This document shows, piece after piece, positions 33,828 to 47,097 of a stretch of DNA of 64,000 nt. The notes below the pieces were generated by a model. That model worked only from the letters and a program-made list of their open reading frames with translations, was not told the DNA's origin and did not search any database. The stretch is from Phoronis australis. Its lineage: Eukaryota > Phoronida > Phoronidae. Position numbers and translations under genes: made by a program. Each line of letters begins with the position of its first letter. Within the stretch, counting starts at the first letter, position 1. The stretch spans positions 1-64,000 of the forward strand of contig NMRA01000695.1 in the NCBI GenBank assembly GCA_002633005.1, written 5' to 3'.

Positions 33828-36682
33828 CCCATACCAAAAAAGGCTTCCTGCAAACACTTGCCGCAAGCTTGCAGCAAACATCTCTATAATGTCCTTATAT
33901 GGAACAGTTCCTGCAACCCAGCCGCACACATTGCTGCAGGCTTGCCGCAAACATCTTCATGGGGTTATATAGAAGTTTCTGCGAATCACCAGAAAAAAAT
34001 ATTGCTGCAAGACTACAACATACTTGCATTGTGGCATGAATAATTTAATGTAGAAATGCCAGCTGACAAATACATAATTTTTATTGCATGCCCGCTTGTT
34101 AAAGCCAGAAAATACACAATCAGCTGCACACTGGATTTAACATGATAATTTTCAATCTAATGTATAATGACTAGAAATGAAAACAAAATCACATGACAAT
34201 GAATAACAGAAACTATAAAAGTGTCTACAGTGGCAATTAGTAATAATACTTGAATTACAATCAAAATTGTATCTTGAGAGAACAACTTGAATGTATGTAA
34301 GCTTTAATTACAATATACTGAGGTGTTTTATTCTTAACGCACGACAAAATCTATAATAATTGCAACAATGATATTATTTACCTGACTAAACTAACAACAG
34401 AAACACAGAGCGTTGAAATGCAACCAACGGGGTGTTTATTAGCATTGAAAATGACGCAAAATATGTCAAATGCCAGTGGAGAAAACCATGAAATCTGACG
34501 TTCCCCCGTGGAAAGGCATTGTTAGAACAGCATGTTGAGCATATTTAAGCATTTTATTTTAAATTACCTCATTACTTGTCACTCTTAACAATTATAAACA
34601 TATTTATTTTTCCCATGTTCATCTACAATACTTGAAAACTGTCAAATACTTCATCGATTACTATTTTTGCTTCCCAATATGGTTTCATGATACATCAGTC
34701 TACTGAAAGGGCTATCATTAAACTTGTAGGCCTTTGTTGAAATTTGCAATATTTTGACTATAGCGATATCATCCAATAACATCATTCATTATCTAAGGCA
34801 TCAACCATAAATTATACCTTTCTATTCTACAATATTACCATGGTGTTGAAAAGAACAACTACAGAGGTTATATCCAGTTATTACCATACTAGTGGATGTT
34901 CTAAACACATTCTACTCCAGACTAATCTGCATTACAGCAATCGGAGGTGTTCCATAGGGTTCATATGGGATGATCGCTAGTGTTTTCATCCATGTTTGTT
35001 CGAACCAACCCTGAGATGCTGTGTACGCCATTTGTTCCGGTGTTTTCAATTCAAACTTGTTGCCTCGTAACCTCTGCAGTGTCTCTGGCTTTCATAAAGT
35101 ACATTATGTCACTCAATATTCAGTCTCAATTAAGTGATTATTTTGAAGGACTGGTTACATCTAGCTTGACAACGTTTTGGAAACTAGTTGATTCTGGTCT
35201 CAACCCCAAGTTAACTCATTTGAAATCTGTGTTGTACTTTTCCCTAACCATTATAACCTCCAATTTGGCTGAACCAGAAAGAAAACCAACTTCCTTTTGT
35301 TTGTAAGACCAAAACTACCGATTCATGAATGAAGTCTAAGTAATTTTACTTAACAATCACATCAATATAAATACAATTTTAAATTCAAAACTCACATCCA
35401 TACAGTGCTTCAGTTATCCATGTAGAGTCTAGGCTGTACCAAAACTGGTTTGAATTTGGTTCAAATGAAAGCTTATAGATCACTTCCCAGGCATGTAACC
35501 TTGACAACCACATGCTTTCCTTGATAACAGTCTCATCAACATGTGGCTGGGCTAACATAATTTAAATAAACAATCAACAGCCCTAGAGGCATTAAACATT
35601 AATGTATTTCAAGAGGCATTCAACATGTAGCTGGGCTAGTATGATTAAAGTGAACAATAACCCTAGAAGCATAAAACAATAATATAAGGACACTAGTGAA
35701 ATTAAATTATTTTTTCACAAATAATGTGGCAGTACCACAAGAATCCAGAGTCATATCCAAGTCCGTACCATAGCTGCTGACAGACAATATTTTGAAAAAT
35801 TGTGAGTCTTCACAACAATGCTAAATGTCCTTGAAAAATTAAAATGAGTAATTTTTGGCAATTATTTTTGTCCGAAATAGACAAAATTTTATTGTAGCTA
35901 CAGACTGGCAGCTACCACCTGATTATGAGATAATTTCAAATGTTGGAAAAGTACAAATTGCTCTAAATGCTAATACTTGCACATTTGGTAAAACTGGATC
36001 ATATATTTGTGTATGGTTTGTATTGATAATTTATTGTGCTTGTTTACACAACATGCAGAACACTGCCTTTGTTGTTTTAAAGCAATTGCGTTTAATATTT
36101 TGCTATACTGACTTTGACAGCAGTGGAAAATGAAAACTTGTTAAGTATAGTGACTGAATAAAAAACAGAGAACATACAGATGCAGTTATATTCTCTAGTG
36201 TTTTAGGTCGTATTTGGTCATCTTTGAGCATTTGCTGTTTTTAACAATGTAACTTACCCAACAATAGGTCACATTTAGGTAATTAATCTAAAATAAGTAA
36301 CTGCCCTGCTTAGGTTCTGGGATTTGAGGTTTCTTTGAAATTTAGAAAATAAGAAACACTTTCACAATTTCTAACGTTGTCAAAATATTATGCTAACACT
36401 TTAAACATTGAAGTTTCCTGCAACTTTCCCGCAAACACTTTTCAACAATAAAGTTTCCTGCAACTTTCCCGCAAACACTTTTTCAATCACCAAGTTTGCC
36501 GCAACATTCCTGCAAACTTCAGTGTTTGCAGCAAGGTTGCGGCAATGTGTGCGGCTGAGTTGCGGGTAGCGGCAAACTCCTGCAAACTTTGCGGCTGGTT
36601 TGCTGCAAACAAAATTGTTTGCCGCAAGCTTGAGGCATGTTTGCTGCAAGCTTGTGGCAAACATGGTCTTTTGTTATGAGAG
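33828..36682. mobile_element. 2.85-kb non-autonomous DNA transposon
   Basis: Its ends read CCCATACCAAAAAAGGC and, inverted, CTCATAACAAAAGACC. Dense subterminal repeats of the type TTGC-GCAAACTTGC fill about 160 bp at the left (33840-33960) and 250 bp at the right (36410-36660). The uninterrupted right arm of the foldback element shows the empty site, GCCT|GGTCTA. Target duplication is short (CT, perhaps 4 bp). No transposase is seen. A short tandem duplication lies at about 35540-35690. Confidence 0.75.
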
Positions 36683-36763
36683 CTGGTCTATTATTGCAAA
36701 GTCATTGAAAGAGCACTGCTGGTAACAATGATTGGACCTTTGTAGGTGAATAATCTACATGTG

Positions 36764-38953
36764 CAGGGCTCGACGCTATTAAAATCGCCAGGTCGCATTT
36801 TGCGAATTAGCCAAAATCACAGGTCGCATTTTCAAAATCCAGCTCGCATTCATAAATGCCAGGTCGCAAAATTTTCCCGCCATTTTTACGCGCCAAAACA
36901 GATTTTTTAGATCATCGGGAAAATGTTTAGATTATGCTCTTACCTGCAGCGTTAAATACTCACAAATTTCGGATTTCAAAATTGACTTCATTCATGCAGG
37001 TACGGCCTTACTGTTCTTCACGACCGCCATTGAAAGTCTCTAGAGCGCAAGGCAAGTTGCCGGCGTGAAAGTTGAATCAGTGCTCTCTAACTGACTCGTG
37101 CATTCGAGTAGCTAAATTTGCGATGTGAAAAGGGAGAAAATGCCCGTTGAAAAAGTATCCGGGATTTTGTTAGATCTGGTCTTCTCACTGGCCGTCATCA
37201 AAGTCGTTAACGATTCAAACTAACTCGGATAATCGCGAGTTTGCTCTTCAATACCTTCCAAGTACGGGAAAAATAGGTCAGTCGCAAAACGACACGCATG
37301 TCACTAGTGTTAATTTTCTTTCCGAGGTATAAAACAAAGCCGGGATTTGGTTTTTACATGTTGTGAAAAGACGTTTTAGAAAACTGAAGTTGTGTAAAAT
37401 GAAAGTGACACACACCATATAAACTGCGTGTCAATTTTAAACCACACGCGGTCGTTTGTAGTGCGCAATGATGGGCGCTAGCTTGAACTGTGGGCGCTTA
37501 ATTGGAAATTCTCAAAATTTAAGGGAGGACTTTTAATAGATCAGTGAGCGCTTATTATGAAACACTTTAAAGGTAGGGAGTAGGCTTGTGCGTGAGCATA
37601 GTCGTTAACCTCAGTGTTTGCGGTAATAAGATATTAAAACGCTGCAATGGTAAGAAACATTATAATAATACGATTTTGCGAGGCAAACTCCATCTGGTAG
37701 GGGTGACTTTCTGGATATCGTTACCACCTACATTGTACCCTTTTTAGCCACCCGGAATGATTTTTTAACTGCCCGCTTCAGCCGGAACAAGGTTGTTTCT
37801 ATAGAAGTCTGAACATTTTACGGCGACGGTGGTTCGGGGAGCGAAAAGTTGCCGGGGGGGGGGGCGTATAAAGAGAAGAATGAAAAGTTCGCTAACTGGA
37901 ACCACAATTTCGCATCTAGTGCCAGTTTAGTTGCAATAACTGGCTACGGGCATAGAATACATGGTTTACAGAACATCGACCTCGGGAAACATCGGAACAG
38001 AATAACGTTAGTTCTGGGTTATATCGGTCCCGGGACATCGGGTCTTTTATAACCGCTGGGAATCTGAGTTCATTTTCAAATAAACCAGAGCCAAGCCGGT
38101 ATACTCTTTCATTTAGGACTGTCGCTGTTCTTTGAAGTGGTGCGCACGTGTGAGTTCAGGCACTTGAATCGCTGGAGTAGGCCTACACTTTACGTTGGCA
38201 ACAACGTGTGAAAGACGTATCATATTTCGCGCACGAAGCCCCAGAAACAAGTAAAGGGTTTGAAAATTTCTTGGCAACTGAAAGTAAAGACGTGACCGAT
38301 GTTTGGCGATTAATAAGGTTGTCCTTTTCATTTTGGCTGTCTTAATACGATAAAAAGGAGAAGGCACATCTCTGTCTAAGTCACGATTGTCTGCCGGGAC
38401 CGCTTGCGCGCTAACGGTACTGCAGTGCGATATTAGGGATATTGTCGTGGATATTTGGTACATGTAATAAGGACATCTTATGTAAAAATAAACATTTTTG
38501 TCCACCACAAAGTTTGGTAAGTTGATCGCTTAAGAATTAGTAGAAACACCGTTGTTTTGTGAAGTTTTATCACGTGTTAAGCAGTGGTCCGAAACTTTCT
38601 TCGGCGAATCCGGGAATTTACAAAAGTGGCCGAAAGTGTTAGCCAATGAAACGCGTCAAAGATCGATTCTGCATATCTCATGTTCACGCGACTTGCTTAC
38701 AAGTCATCAGGAGGGCTGTTCTCGGTTAGTGTTGTTTTGAACTTGGATTTGGCAACAACCAAATAACGGTCGGATTTACAAGAGCTGTTTTGTATTTGCC
38801 AGGTAACTGTTGAGAAGTGTAAAAACTCAGCTCGCATTCGTTGGAAATTCCAGGTCGCATTTTGCGACTTGATACGAGCTGACAAAAATCTCAGCTCGCA
38901 CTTCCAAATTTCAGGTCGCAAATGCGACCTGCAGCTCGTTATGTCGAGCCCTG
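36764..38953. mobile_element. 2.19-kb hAT-like non-autonomous element, 5-bp TSD
   Basis: Both ends start CAGGGCTCGAC and are flanked by direct ATGTG (36759-36763 and 38954-38958). Repeats of CAGGTCGCATTTTGCGA type recur near both ends. CAGGG ends with a 5-bp duplication fit the hAT group with short TSDs. No intact transposase lies inside; a G-run at about 37854 is the only other landmark. Confidence 0.85.
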
Positions 38954-39452
38954 ATGTGAACTTCTGTCAGAATTTACTTGTTCCTTGGTCCTGGTTTTCA
39001 AATGGTAAACTGGAGCCACATCCAATCATTGTTATCAGCAGTGCTCTTTCAATGACTTTGCAATAATAGACCAGGCAGTAACAACAAAGGAGCCAGGTTT
39101 TCATGGATATGTTCAAGTTATTTGTAGACTAAATTGTGTCCAGAGTCAGGGTATATGCTAATTATAACTCCATTTGCACATATGCATGTTTCAACTGATT
39201 TTATTTGCTGTATTTTGAAATGAGTAACTTTTTATGAGGATATACTATCGCACTTGTATGCCTGCTGTGGCATTCAGGCCTAGACTTGGTCGTTCAGTCC
39301 GTTCATGGCTTCGCACAACATAACAAGTTCACATTTTCTTTGTCCATTCACAGTTATTCCACGATCCATTTACCATCTCTTAAATCGTGTTTATGTTTTA
39401 AGCGTAAAATTCACCATAACAACTCCAGTAAGATTTCGCGTGTGTAGCAAAG

Positions 39453-39889
39453 ACTCGGGGCACACCAAGAACAAAATGGCGGGTTTTGCCCTCTTCAAGG
39501 TGACGTCACATTGACTAACTGGAAACTCGCAAGTGAGCTATTAATTTGTACATCTTTATATATTAATTGGAACTTTGGTGCTGTTCTGATACAGCTCTTC
39601 AGTAAAAATTCAGGATGAAGTGACATTTATAAAAATGTGATAAACTTGCTAATTAGTCCAACAACCTATCCGAATTTGAAAATAAGGGCTTTTGTGTAGG
39701 TTTGAAATGTAGTGCGGATAAGTAATTACATAGGTTGCAGCGTAGGATTTTCCATAGTAGTAAATAAATTCATTTCATCAGAAAGTAAAAATTTGTGATC
39801 TTGATACATGCAGTTTGCGAGTGCTAATGAGACATTGGAACACATTTTCACGATAGCTATATTACTAAAGAAAGTGAATTTTGGAATAT
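39453..39889. repeat. first copy of a 0.44-kb duplication
   Basis: Almost the same as 40068-40513, differing by small indels and substitutions. See the finding on assembly. Confidence 0.9.
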
Positions 39890-40066
39890 GGGTAAGGTCA
39901 CGCTAAGGGGTACAATCACAGTGATGTCAAAAACATGATAATTTATGCCCGTTTCTGTGGTTATTAAGCGGTGAAAACGGTTTTACTACAAAGTTAATAT
40001 GTTGAAGAGATAGCAGAGATAGTTTCATGTGGTAATCTTTTAGACTTTTTACAGAATTCACAGTTT

Positions 40067-40513
40067 NACTCGGGGCACACCAAGAACAAAATGGCGGGTT
40101 TTGCCCTCTTCAAGGTGACGTCACATTGACTAACTGGAAACTCGCAAGTGAGCTATTAATTTGTACATCTTTATATATTAATTGGAACTCTGGTGCTGTT
40201 CTGATACAGCTCTTCAGTAAAAATTCAGGATGAAGTGACATTTATAAAAATGTGATAAACTTGCTAATTAGTCCAACAACCTATCCGAATTTGAAAATAA
40301 GGGCTTTTGTGTAGGTTTGAAATGTAGTGCGGATAAGTAATTAAATAGGTTGCAGCGTAGGATTTAAATTTCCATAGTAGTTTGTAAATAAATTTATTTC
40401 ATCAGAAAGTAAAAATTTGTGATCTTGATACATGCAGTTTGTGAGTGCTAATGAGACATTGGAACACATTTTCACGATAGCTATATTACTAAAGAAAGTG
40501 AATTTTGGAATAT
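40067..40513. repeat. single N and second copy of the 0.44-kb duplication
   Basis: A lone N at 40067 is followed at once by the repeated segment, which ends at GGAATAT before the two flanks diverge. This is the pattern of two contig ends or haplotypes joined by a scaffolder. Confidence 0.85.
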
Positions 40514-41110
40514 AACAACATTTATGACCAAGAGACAAATGAACACCTATTACACAGTTGTCAATTAACATTCAAGAATGAAAAAATCGGGACAACTGGA
40601 TTGAAAATTGGCTCTATGCCAAAACGCAAGCAGGAAATGTTCGACACAATACATAAAACGTCCCGACAGCATTATTTGGGAGATGATACACCGAGTCCGA
40701 CGCATTTTTTTTTCCAAGTCAAATGGTCATTTGTGATTGCCTCAAAAACCCATGAATTGTCCCATTAATTCTTTTAAAAACAACAACACAACAGTGCCAT
40801 GTTGCATGGGAAATTACAGTGGTATATGGATAATAGGTCCTTGTTGTGTGTCAAAATGCCGGACAAAGGACAGTATGATGGGATGGCGGGAAAATTCAAA
40901 AGGTGACAGTCTGCCAAGAGCAGGATAATTGGCAATTAAGCATAGTGTACGCTATCAGAAACGCAAACTATTGGATTTGATTTCTGATAAAGTAAACTAT
41001 AAGAGATTCACCGTCTCTACTGGGATTAGCTTAGACACGTAGCCCGTCTTTTAATAACAATTTACAGATACGGTGGTTGGTCACTGACACCACTGCCACT
41101 GCCACTGGTG

Positions 41111-41579
41111 ACTGGCACTGTCCGACTGCGTGATGGCAAGTGTTCCTGCCACAGGACAACAGTAAATGGAAAATAGTTTACAATACTTCGATAACTGTGT
41201 TGCTATTGATCGCTTTAATGCTTACTAAAATGTACTTTAAACAGTACCTGCAAAACGGTTTCTCAGTATATCAAAAGTAGAAACAAACTTCACGCTTGGC
41301 GATAGGCGCAGCCATATTAAGCTATGCTTCGGGCACATCCGGAAAACTTCGGACAATTCCGTAGCCTCAAATATATTTTTACACTGATCGGAAGACTACC
41401 CCGTTTTCACGAAAAGTCGCTCTGGGATCGGCACGCCACTGTTGTCTTACGTAGTACATGGAGATAAAAAAAATCAGAAATATTAGAGAACAGATAAGAG
41501 CGAAATCTGAAATCTGAGGTCGATTTCAAGTTTGTCCTTGAGACACATGCGCACACCCCGCCGGACGGGGGGGGGGGAN
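41111..41579. repeat. first copy of a 0.47-kb duplication ending in an N
   Basis: Matches 41661-42129 at an offset of 550 bp. The first copy stops inside a G-run at 41577, next to an N at 41579. The same G-run continues normally in the second copy. Confidence 0.9.
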
Positions 41580-41660
41580 AGCAGATAGGTCAGGAGAGGT
41601 CAACTCAGCTCGTAAGAATATGCCGGAGTTGCGAATCTGTTGTCTATAATCTATGCTGCC

Positions 41661-42129
41661 ACTGGCACTGTCCGACTGCGTGATGGCAAGTGTTCCTGCC
41701 ACAGGACAACAGTAAATGGAAAAGTTTACAATACTTCGATAACTGTGTTGCTATTGATCGCTTTAATGCTTACTAAAATGCACTTTAAACAGTACCTGCA
41801 AAACGGTTTCTCAGTATATCAAAAGTAGAAACAAACTTCACGCTTGGCGATAGGCGCAGCCATATTAAGCTATGCTTCGGGCAAATCCGGAAAACTTCGG
41901 ACAATTTCGTAGCCTCAAATTTATTTTTACAATGATCGGAAGACTACCCCGTTTTCACGAAAAGTCGCTCTGGGATCGGCACGCCACTGTTGTCTTACGT
42001 AGTAAATGGAGATAAAAAAATCAGAAATATTAGAGAACAGATAAGAGCGAAATCTGAAATCTGAGGTCGATTTCAAGTTTGTCCTTGAGACACATGCGCA
42101 CACCCCGCCGGACGGGGGGGGGGGGGGGG
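41661..42129. repeat. second copy of the 0.47-kb duplication
   Basis: Carries the complete G-run and the full small transposon that follows. It differs from the first copy by scattered single bases. Confidence 0.88.
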
Positions 42130-42318
42130 CTCGAATATTTTGAGAACGTGGACTTTTTCCTAAGATTCACGGGTTACGTTAAGAGTTATGAACTGTGTTA
42201 GTTCTTGCCTTTTTGAGAAATTTTGTCTCGTTTTCTACATTTTGCCGAGTTTTTTTTTTCTCTGAGGCGAACCAAATTTCCGCCCACTCACTTCGCCCGC
42301 CCCCTGGGTGCGCGCATG
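42093..42318. mobile_element. small TIR element, CATGCGC family, copy 1
   Basis: Ends CATGCGCACACCC and GGGTGCGCGCATG are inverted. The 9-bp CTTGAGACA occurs on both sides (42084-42092 and 42319-42327). The interior has a G-run then GGCTCGAA. Confidence 0.8.
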
Positions 42319-42327
42319 CTTGAGACA

Positions 42328-44996
42328 GTGAAAGTGAAAGTGAGGGTGGGTGATTATACTCTAGCTGACTGAGCCGAGGCGTTACCCTTATCAGAGAGCG
42401 TCTTTGGTCCTATATCAAGGGTATTTGGTCCGGACCTGGAAGATCGAGTATCACATTGTGTGATTTATGGAGTCGGAAATGACCGAGACTGACTGGCCAG
42501 GCACTATTACATGTTACTATCTATTTAATCGCCGGTCTTGGCCTTGGGGAATAAAGAACTGGTCTGAAACTTGAAAAATTGGTTTTGTATTGCGCTTTAT
42601 TCCAGACCGGCTCTCTTTAAAAACATACAGATATCTTGTATACAATAATGAAATATTCTAATTAAGATAATGTAACCCAACAGCTGAAAATATGGATTCT
42701 TGAAAAAAGCAGCTAGTAAACACTGGCAACTGAGAAACAAAAAATTATGGAGATTTCAAGAATATAGTTATGAACTATACAATGAACGTAACTTGTACAA
42801 ACTAGTGCAGGATTTTAAATATCAGAGTCACAGATGAATAGCTATAATGGGATTGTCAGGATCAGAAAGGCGGTGAAAAATTCTTACACCACGATGGTAA
42901 AGTGATGAAAAATCAGCAATACAGAACAGTTAATTGTTATGAAATTTATCATCCTCTGTAAAGTTCACACCTTGGTATGTAACAGACCATTCAAGAATTT
43001 GCATTTACATTTGTAATATATTCGACCGGTTACATAAAATGTATTTTGAGTCCTAGCCAGTTGATATCGTGAGACCAGCTCGCGTGTAGCTTTTACATTT
43101 AGAAGAGTCAGTAGTGTTGCAACGAATCGAGGGCGCATTCACAAACTTGATACACGAAGTCGATAACATCACACTCGCAAAATGACAGAGCAGGAAGAAA
43201 CGTACCCTCAAACATTGATTCCTGGTACTTGTAGATCATCAATCAGCAGAGAAATTAATGGAAGATGCTTGTATAAGCCTACATCTTCCTAGAACAAACC
43301 ACATAATGTCTATTCCAACACCAGGCGCTACTCCTTCTGGGTTAGAAACGTCCAATCCAATTTAAAGCTTCAAAACGCACCTGGAACAGGTATAAGTCGC
43401 TCCATAAGTCAAAAACGAAACAATTCAGTGTCAGCTGAATAGTACATACATTTGTCGCTGCAGGCTTTAGGGTTTCTCTCTTGTGGTCACATTCGCAGAC
43501 AGGAGTGTATATCTTTTGTTTTCGGGCACATGTTTTGTTACATCAGAATTACACCATGTGCTTTCATTGCTACATTCACGTACAGCGCCATTGAGACAGT
43601 GAGGTACATTGGTTGCTTTCTCACTGAGGCGAATTTTCTTATTTAAGAAACCGAATTTTATCGTGCCGGTGACCGCTTCCGTTGTATGTGGTATTTTAAC
43701 GCGTATTAATATACAACGTACAACTGAAAGGGTCAGATTTTCGTTTCTACTGACGGGATGTTGGATGGGAAAGACATTTTGAAGTTATAAGCTTCATTAG
43801 AACAGAGTAATTGAACTATAAAATCAATTGTTTTTGTATTTTTATGACAAATTGCCAACTTTCGCCAATGTATCCTGCCAGGCTTTACCATTTAATTGAG
43901 CTAACGTAGTCTTTTTTATGACCGGGGGTGGTTTATATCCGCCACTGAGCAGACTTAGAAAGTATGACTGCTACCGTGAAGGTTCCAACTTCGAAATTGC
44001 TTGGGCTAATCTCAGAAAACCACTTTTCTTGCTTATAATATCATTTTAATAAATGAGTGATTCTTCCTTTGTTAAAGTTGCTGAAGCTGAGTTTCTTTAC
44101 TTTGTACAATTGAAGATTGAAAACATAATTCGTGTCTTTATAAACCCCATGCCAGGATATTTTTTTTTTTTTTTTGATTGATTTTGACCTGCTCGTTGCA
44201 AATGTTTTGTGAAAACTTAAACGTGTCGTCTGGTTTCAGTTCAACACCAATCACAAGTGGCAAAATCAATGATGTACCAACTTTAAAGTTAAATTTTACC
44301 AATATTTCAAAACATTGGCCCTTTCCTAACCCAGCGCTTTAAATGCAAATGGTGATTATATATTATAAATTGCTCAAAGATTTCCCGAAAGGACATTTTA
44401 TTGCTTGATGTCCACGCAGTCTTGTGTTATGGTGCTGCTAAAGTGAGTAGTGTGGTGAAAGTCAAACTTAGTATTCTATTTTGTTTAGAACTCCCAGCAT
44501 CCTGTTTTATACTGGGAGGGGGAACTGTGGATGGTCGATCCTGGCTGCCGACCGCGTCTGCTTCAGGGACGAAGTCGTGACTAACCCTCAAAATAGGTCT
44601 CTCAACTGAACAACATGCAAAATCTTTTGTTCACTTATTGAAACGTACAACCAAATGTTTTGCTGCATTTTGATTTCAGTTCGCACCACCCCGCAACTAC
44701 AAATTCGTTACAAATGAAGTATGCTCTGTTGCGTCATCATGCCGCTAAGTTAGGTCAATTTGTTGCAGTGTATAAAAATCAATGCTATTTTGTAAATTCA
44801 ATGCTATTTAATAGTAATGATAATAATTTAAATTGAACAAGAGGCCACCGGCCCACAGTTCACAATTGTTTACGCAAACTTTATAGATGCGTACAGAGCC
44901 GTTAAATATTCGGATTTCGCTTCTGATCATCCGCCCTTAGTCTATGTACATTGAAATGTTTTTAAGTGTTTGCTATTTTCGAGTTAAAAAGAGACC
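42328..44996. other. no gene seen
   Basis: AT-rich DNA with short motif-free frames. No feature is supported up to the assembly gap. Confidence 0.45.
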
Positions 44997-45377
44997 NNNN
45001 NNNNNNNNNNNNNNNNNNNNNNNNNNNNNNNNNNNNNNNNNNNNNNNNNNNNNNNNNNNNNNNNNNNNNNNNNNNNNNNNNNNNNNNNNNNNNNNNNNNN
45101 NNNNNNNNNNNNNNNNNNNNNNNNNNNNNNNNNNNNNNNNNNNNNNNNNNNNNNNNNNNNNNNNNNNNNNNNNNNNNNNNNNNNNNNNNNNNNNNNNNNN
45201 NNNNNNNNNNNNNNNNNNNNNNNNNNNNNNNNNNNNNNNNNNNNNNNNNNNNNNNNNNNNNNNNNNNNNNNNNNNNNNNNNNNNNNNNNNNNNNNNNNNN
45301 NNNNNNNNNNNNNNNNNNNNNNNNNNNNNNNNNNNNNNNNNNNNNNNNNNNNNNNNNNNNNNNNNNNNNNNNNNNNN
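44997..45377. other. assembly gap (381 N)
   Basis: A run of N. Frames predicted across it are artefacts. The base after the gap begins a C-run and a CTGTAGATCCGCCTCTG end that resembles a hAT-like TIR (inverted: CAGAGGCGGATC). The gap probably lies in a small G-rich transposon. Confidence 0.95.
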
Positions 45378-45436
45378 CCCCCCCCCCTGTAGATCCGCCT
45401 CTGTTTTATAAATTCAATCCTAATTTGGAAAGTTAA

Positions 45437-46913
45437 TGCTGTTTTATAAATTCAATCCTATATCGTTAATTTTATGAATTCGATCACTCCAACTTGATAA
45501 CACGGGGAAATGGTTTTTCTAGGAAATCGCGGATCCGGGTCTTTTTGTGGGCGTGATTCTGGAAAGGTGGGCGAAAAATGCTGTATTTCAGGTATAGAGA
45601 TGTATTGGGACTGAGATTTTTTCTTGCCCTTTCCCCCCTCGTTAGCCGTTATTAGGTTTCTGTACACTGAAAGGAAAAGTAGACCACAAAAGTCATCACA
45701 AGAATTCAATAATTCAACGTACACAAACTAACCGCAATAGAGTCTGCCAGCTGGCAGTGGTTTATGACCATGGCTATGCAGCCACTTCACATCTCATTGA
45801 ACAATTTTCCACGTGGTTGATTCATAAAGGTTCTGTACTGGCTCTGGTTAATTTGCTGGCCCCGGTGGTATGTTCACCTCATGTTCCGATGAAAAGAAGA
45901 ATGCACCAGACAAGCCATGGCTGCAAGCCTCATTGCGAACTGGTGACCACCATATTTAGTTCATCTAGACATTTAAACACATGCTAGTGACGAGTGAAAT
46001 AAAGTTGTAAAATATGATTGAATTCATAAAATTAGTTCAGACTTACGAAGTAGAATTGAATTTTTGAAATGTGATCAAGTTTCAAAATAGCATAAAATTT
46101 CTGTGGGACTGAATTCATAGAACATGATCGAATTCATACAATTGGGTTGAATTTTTCAAAATAAAATCAAATTAATCCAAATAGCGTTGGATTTAAGAAA
46201 TAAGATTTTTTATTTTTAAATATTTTTGCACTTTCTGCAGTCCACATAAATTACCAAAGTTTCTAATCAGATAGCCGTGTATGTTCTTTTAGCCAATCAC
46301 CCTGGTAAGTACTACATTTTCAATAGAATTTGTGGCTTTTGCCTTCACAATAGTTAATTAGTTTATTTATATTGTGTTTTCATATATATGTTTTGATCAA
46401 CATCGAGTGCATTAAGCTGCCCAGGACAATGTATATTCAGAATTGAGTTTGGCGTATGTATCAATGGCAGCGGTGACATACTGTTGTTTGCAAGCCATTG
46501 TGCGGTTGGAGAGATTGTTTACGAAAGGAACCAACATTCCTGCTTAGACCTATTACACCATCCCACTATTTATCGACACTGCATGATAAGTCGGTGGAAC
46601 GGGAGTCCTCGCCATGCTGGTTACGTAAGTTTATCCTTCAATGATTCTGCTCTGTTCATATCAACTGCACTGGAAGCAGATTCACTGCAGGTGATTGCAT
46701 GGATTATATTGTTTGCGAGCCACGTGCGTATGTTCATTGTAATGTAACGGATGCCGGAGGACTGAGATTTTGCACTAGTTGCATTATTTCTGTGTCAAGA
46801 TTTGATGCTTCTAACACAAATGAGTGTTGATTCTTTACACTGAAGACAGATACACTAAATCGAAACGCAAAAACAAATAAAACAGCGCTTTTCAATACAG
46901 CCAGACAAGGTTC
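45437..46913. other. no gene seen; AATTCAT-rich low-complexity DNA
   Basis: Repeated GAATTCATA/AAATTCAAT-type phrases occur around 45400-45480 and 46010-46200. No coding support. Confidence 0.45.
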
Positions 46914-46918
46914 TTAAT

Positions 46919-47092
46919 CATGTGCCTACCCAGCCTTCATATAATGGGGGGCTCCAATTCTTGCCGTTGTGGACCTTTTGGTAACAAAAAGGCGGACGGG
47001 CTAAGAAAAAAAAAACGGGGACACCACTGTGAATTGCGCGTTTGTGCTTGTTTAGGGGAGTTTTGTCTCATTTTCCCCTGGGTGCGCGTATG
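46919..47092. mobile_element. small TIR element, CATGCGC family, copy 2
   Basis: Ends CATGTGCCTACCC and GGGTGCGCGTATG, flanked by TTAAT on both sides (46914-46918, 47093-47097). The interior shares GACCTTTTGGTAACAAAAA and CACCACTGTGAATTGCGCG with copy 3. Confidence 0.8.
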
Positions 47093-47097
47093 TTAAT

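Larger units (their letters stand above)
33807..39093. mobile_element. foldback element (about 240 bp) split by two later insertions
   Basis: A 54-bp arm at 36683-36736 has an inverted copy at 39021-39074 with one difference. The outer 21 bp of the left arm lie far away at 33807-33827 and match, inverted, 39073-39093. Joining the pieces without the insertions gives a small palindromic element. It is the host of the two elements listed next. Confidence 0.8.

Noticed and set aside
44944-45436. Two 155-codon open frames
   Set aside because: Almost entirely translated N characters from the assembly gap.
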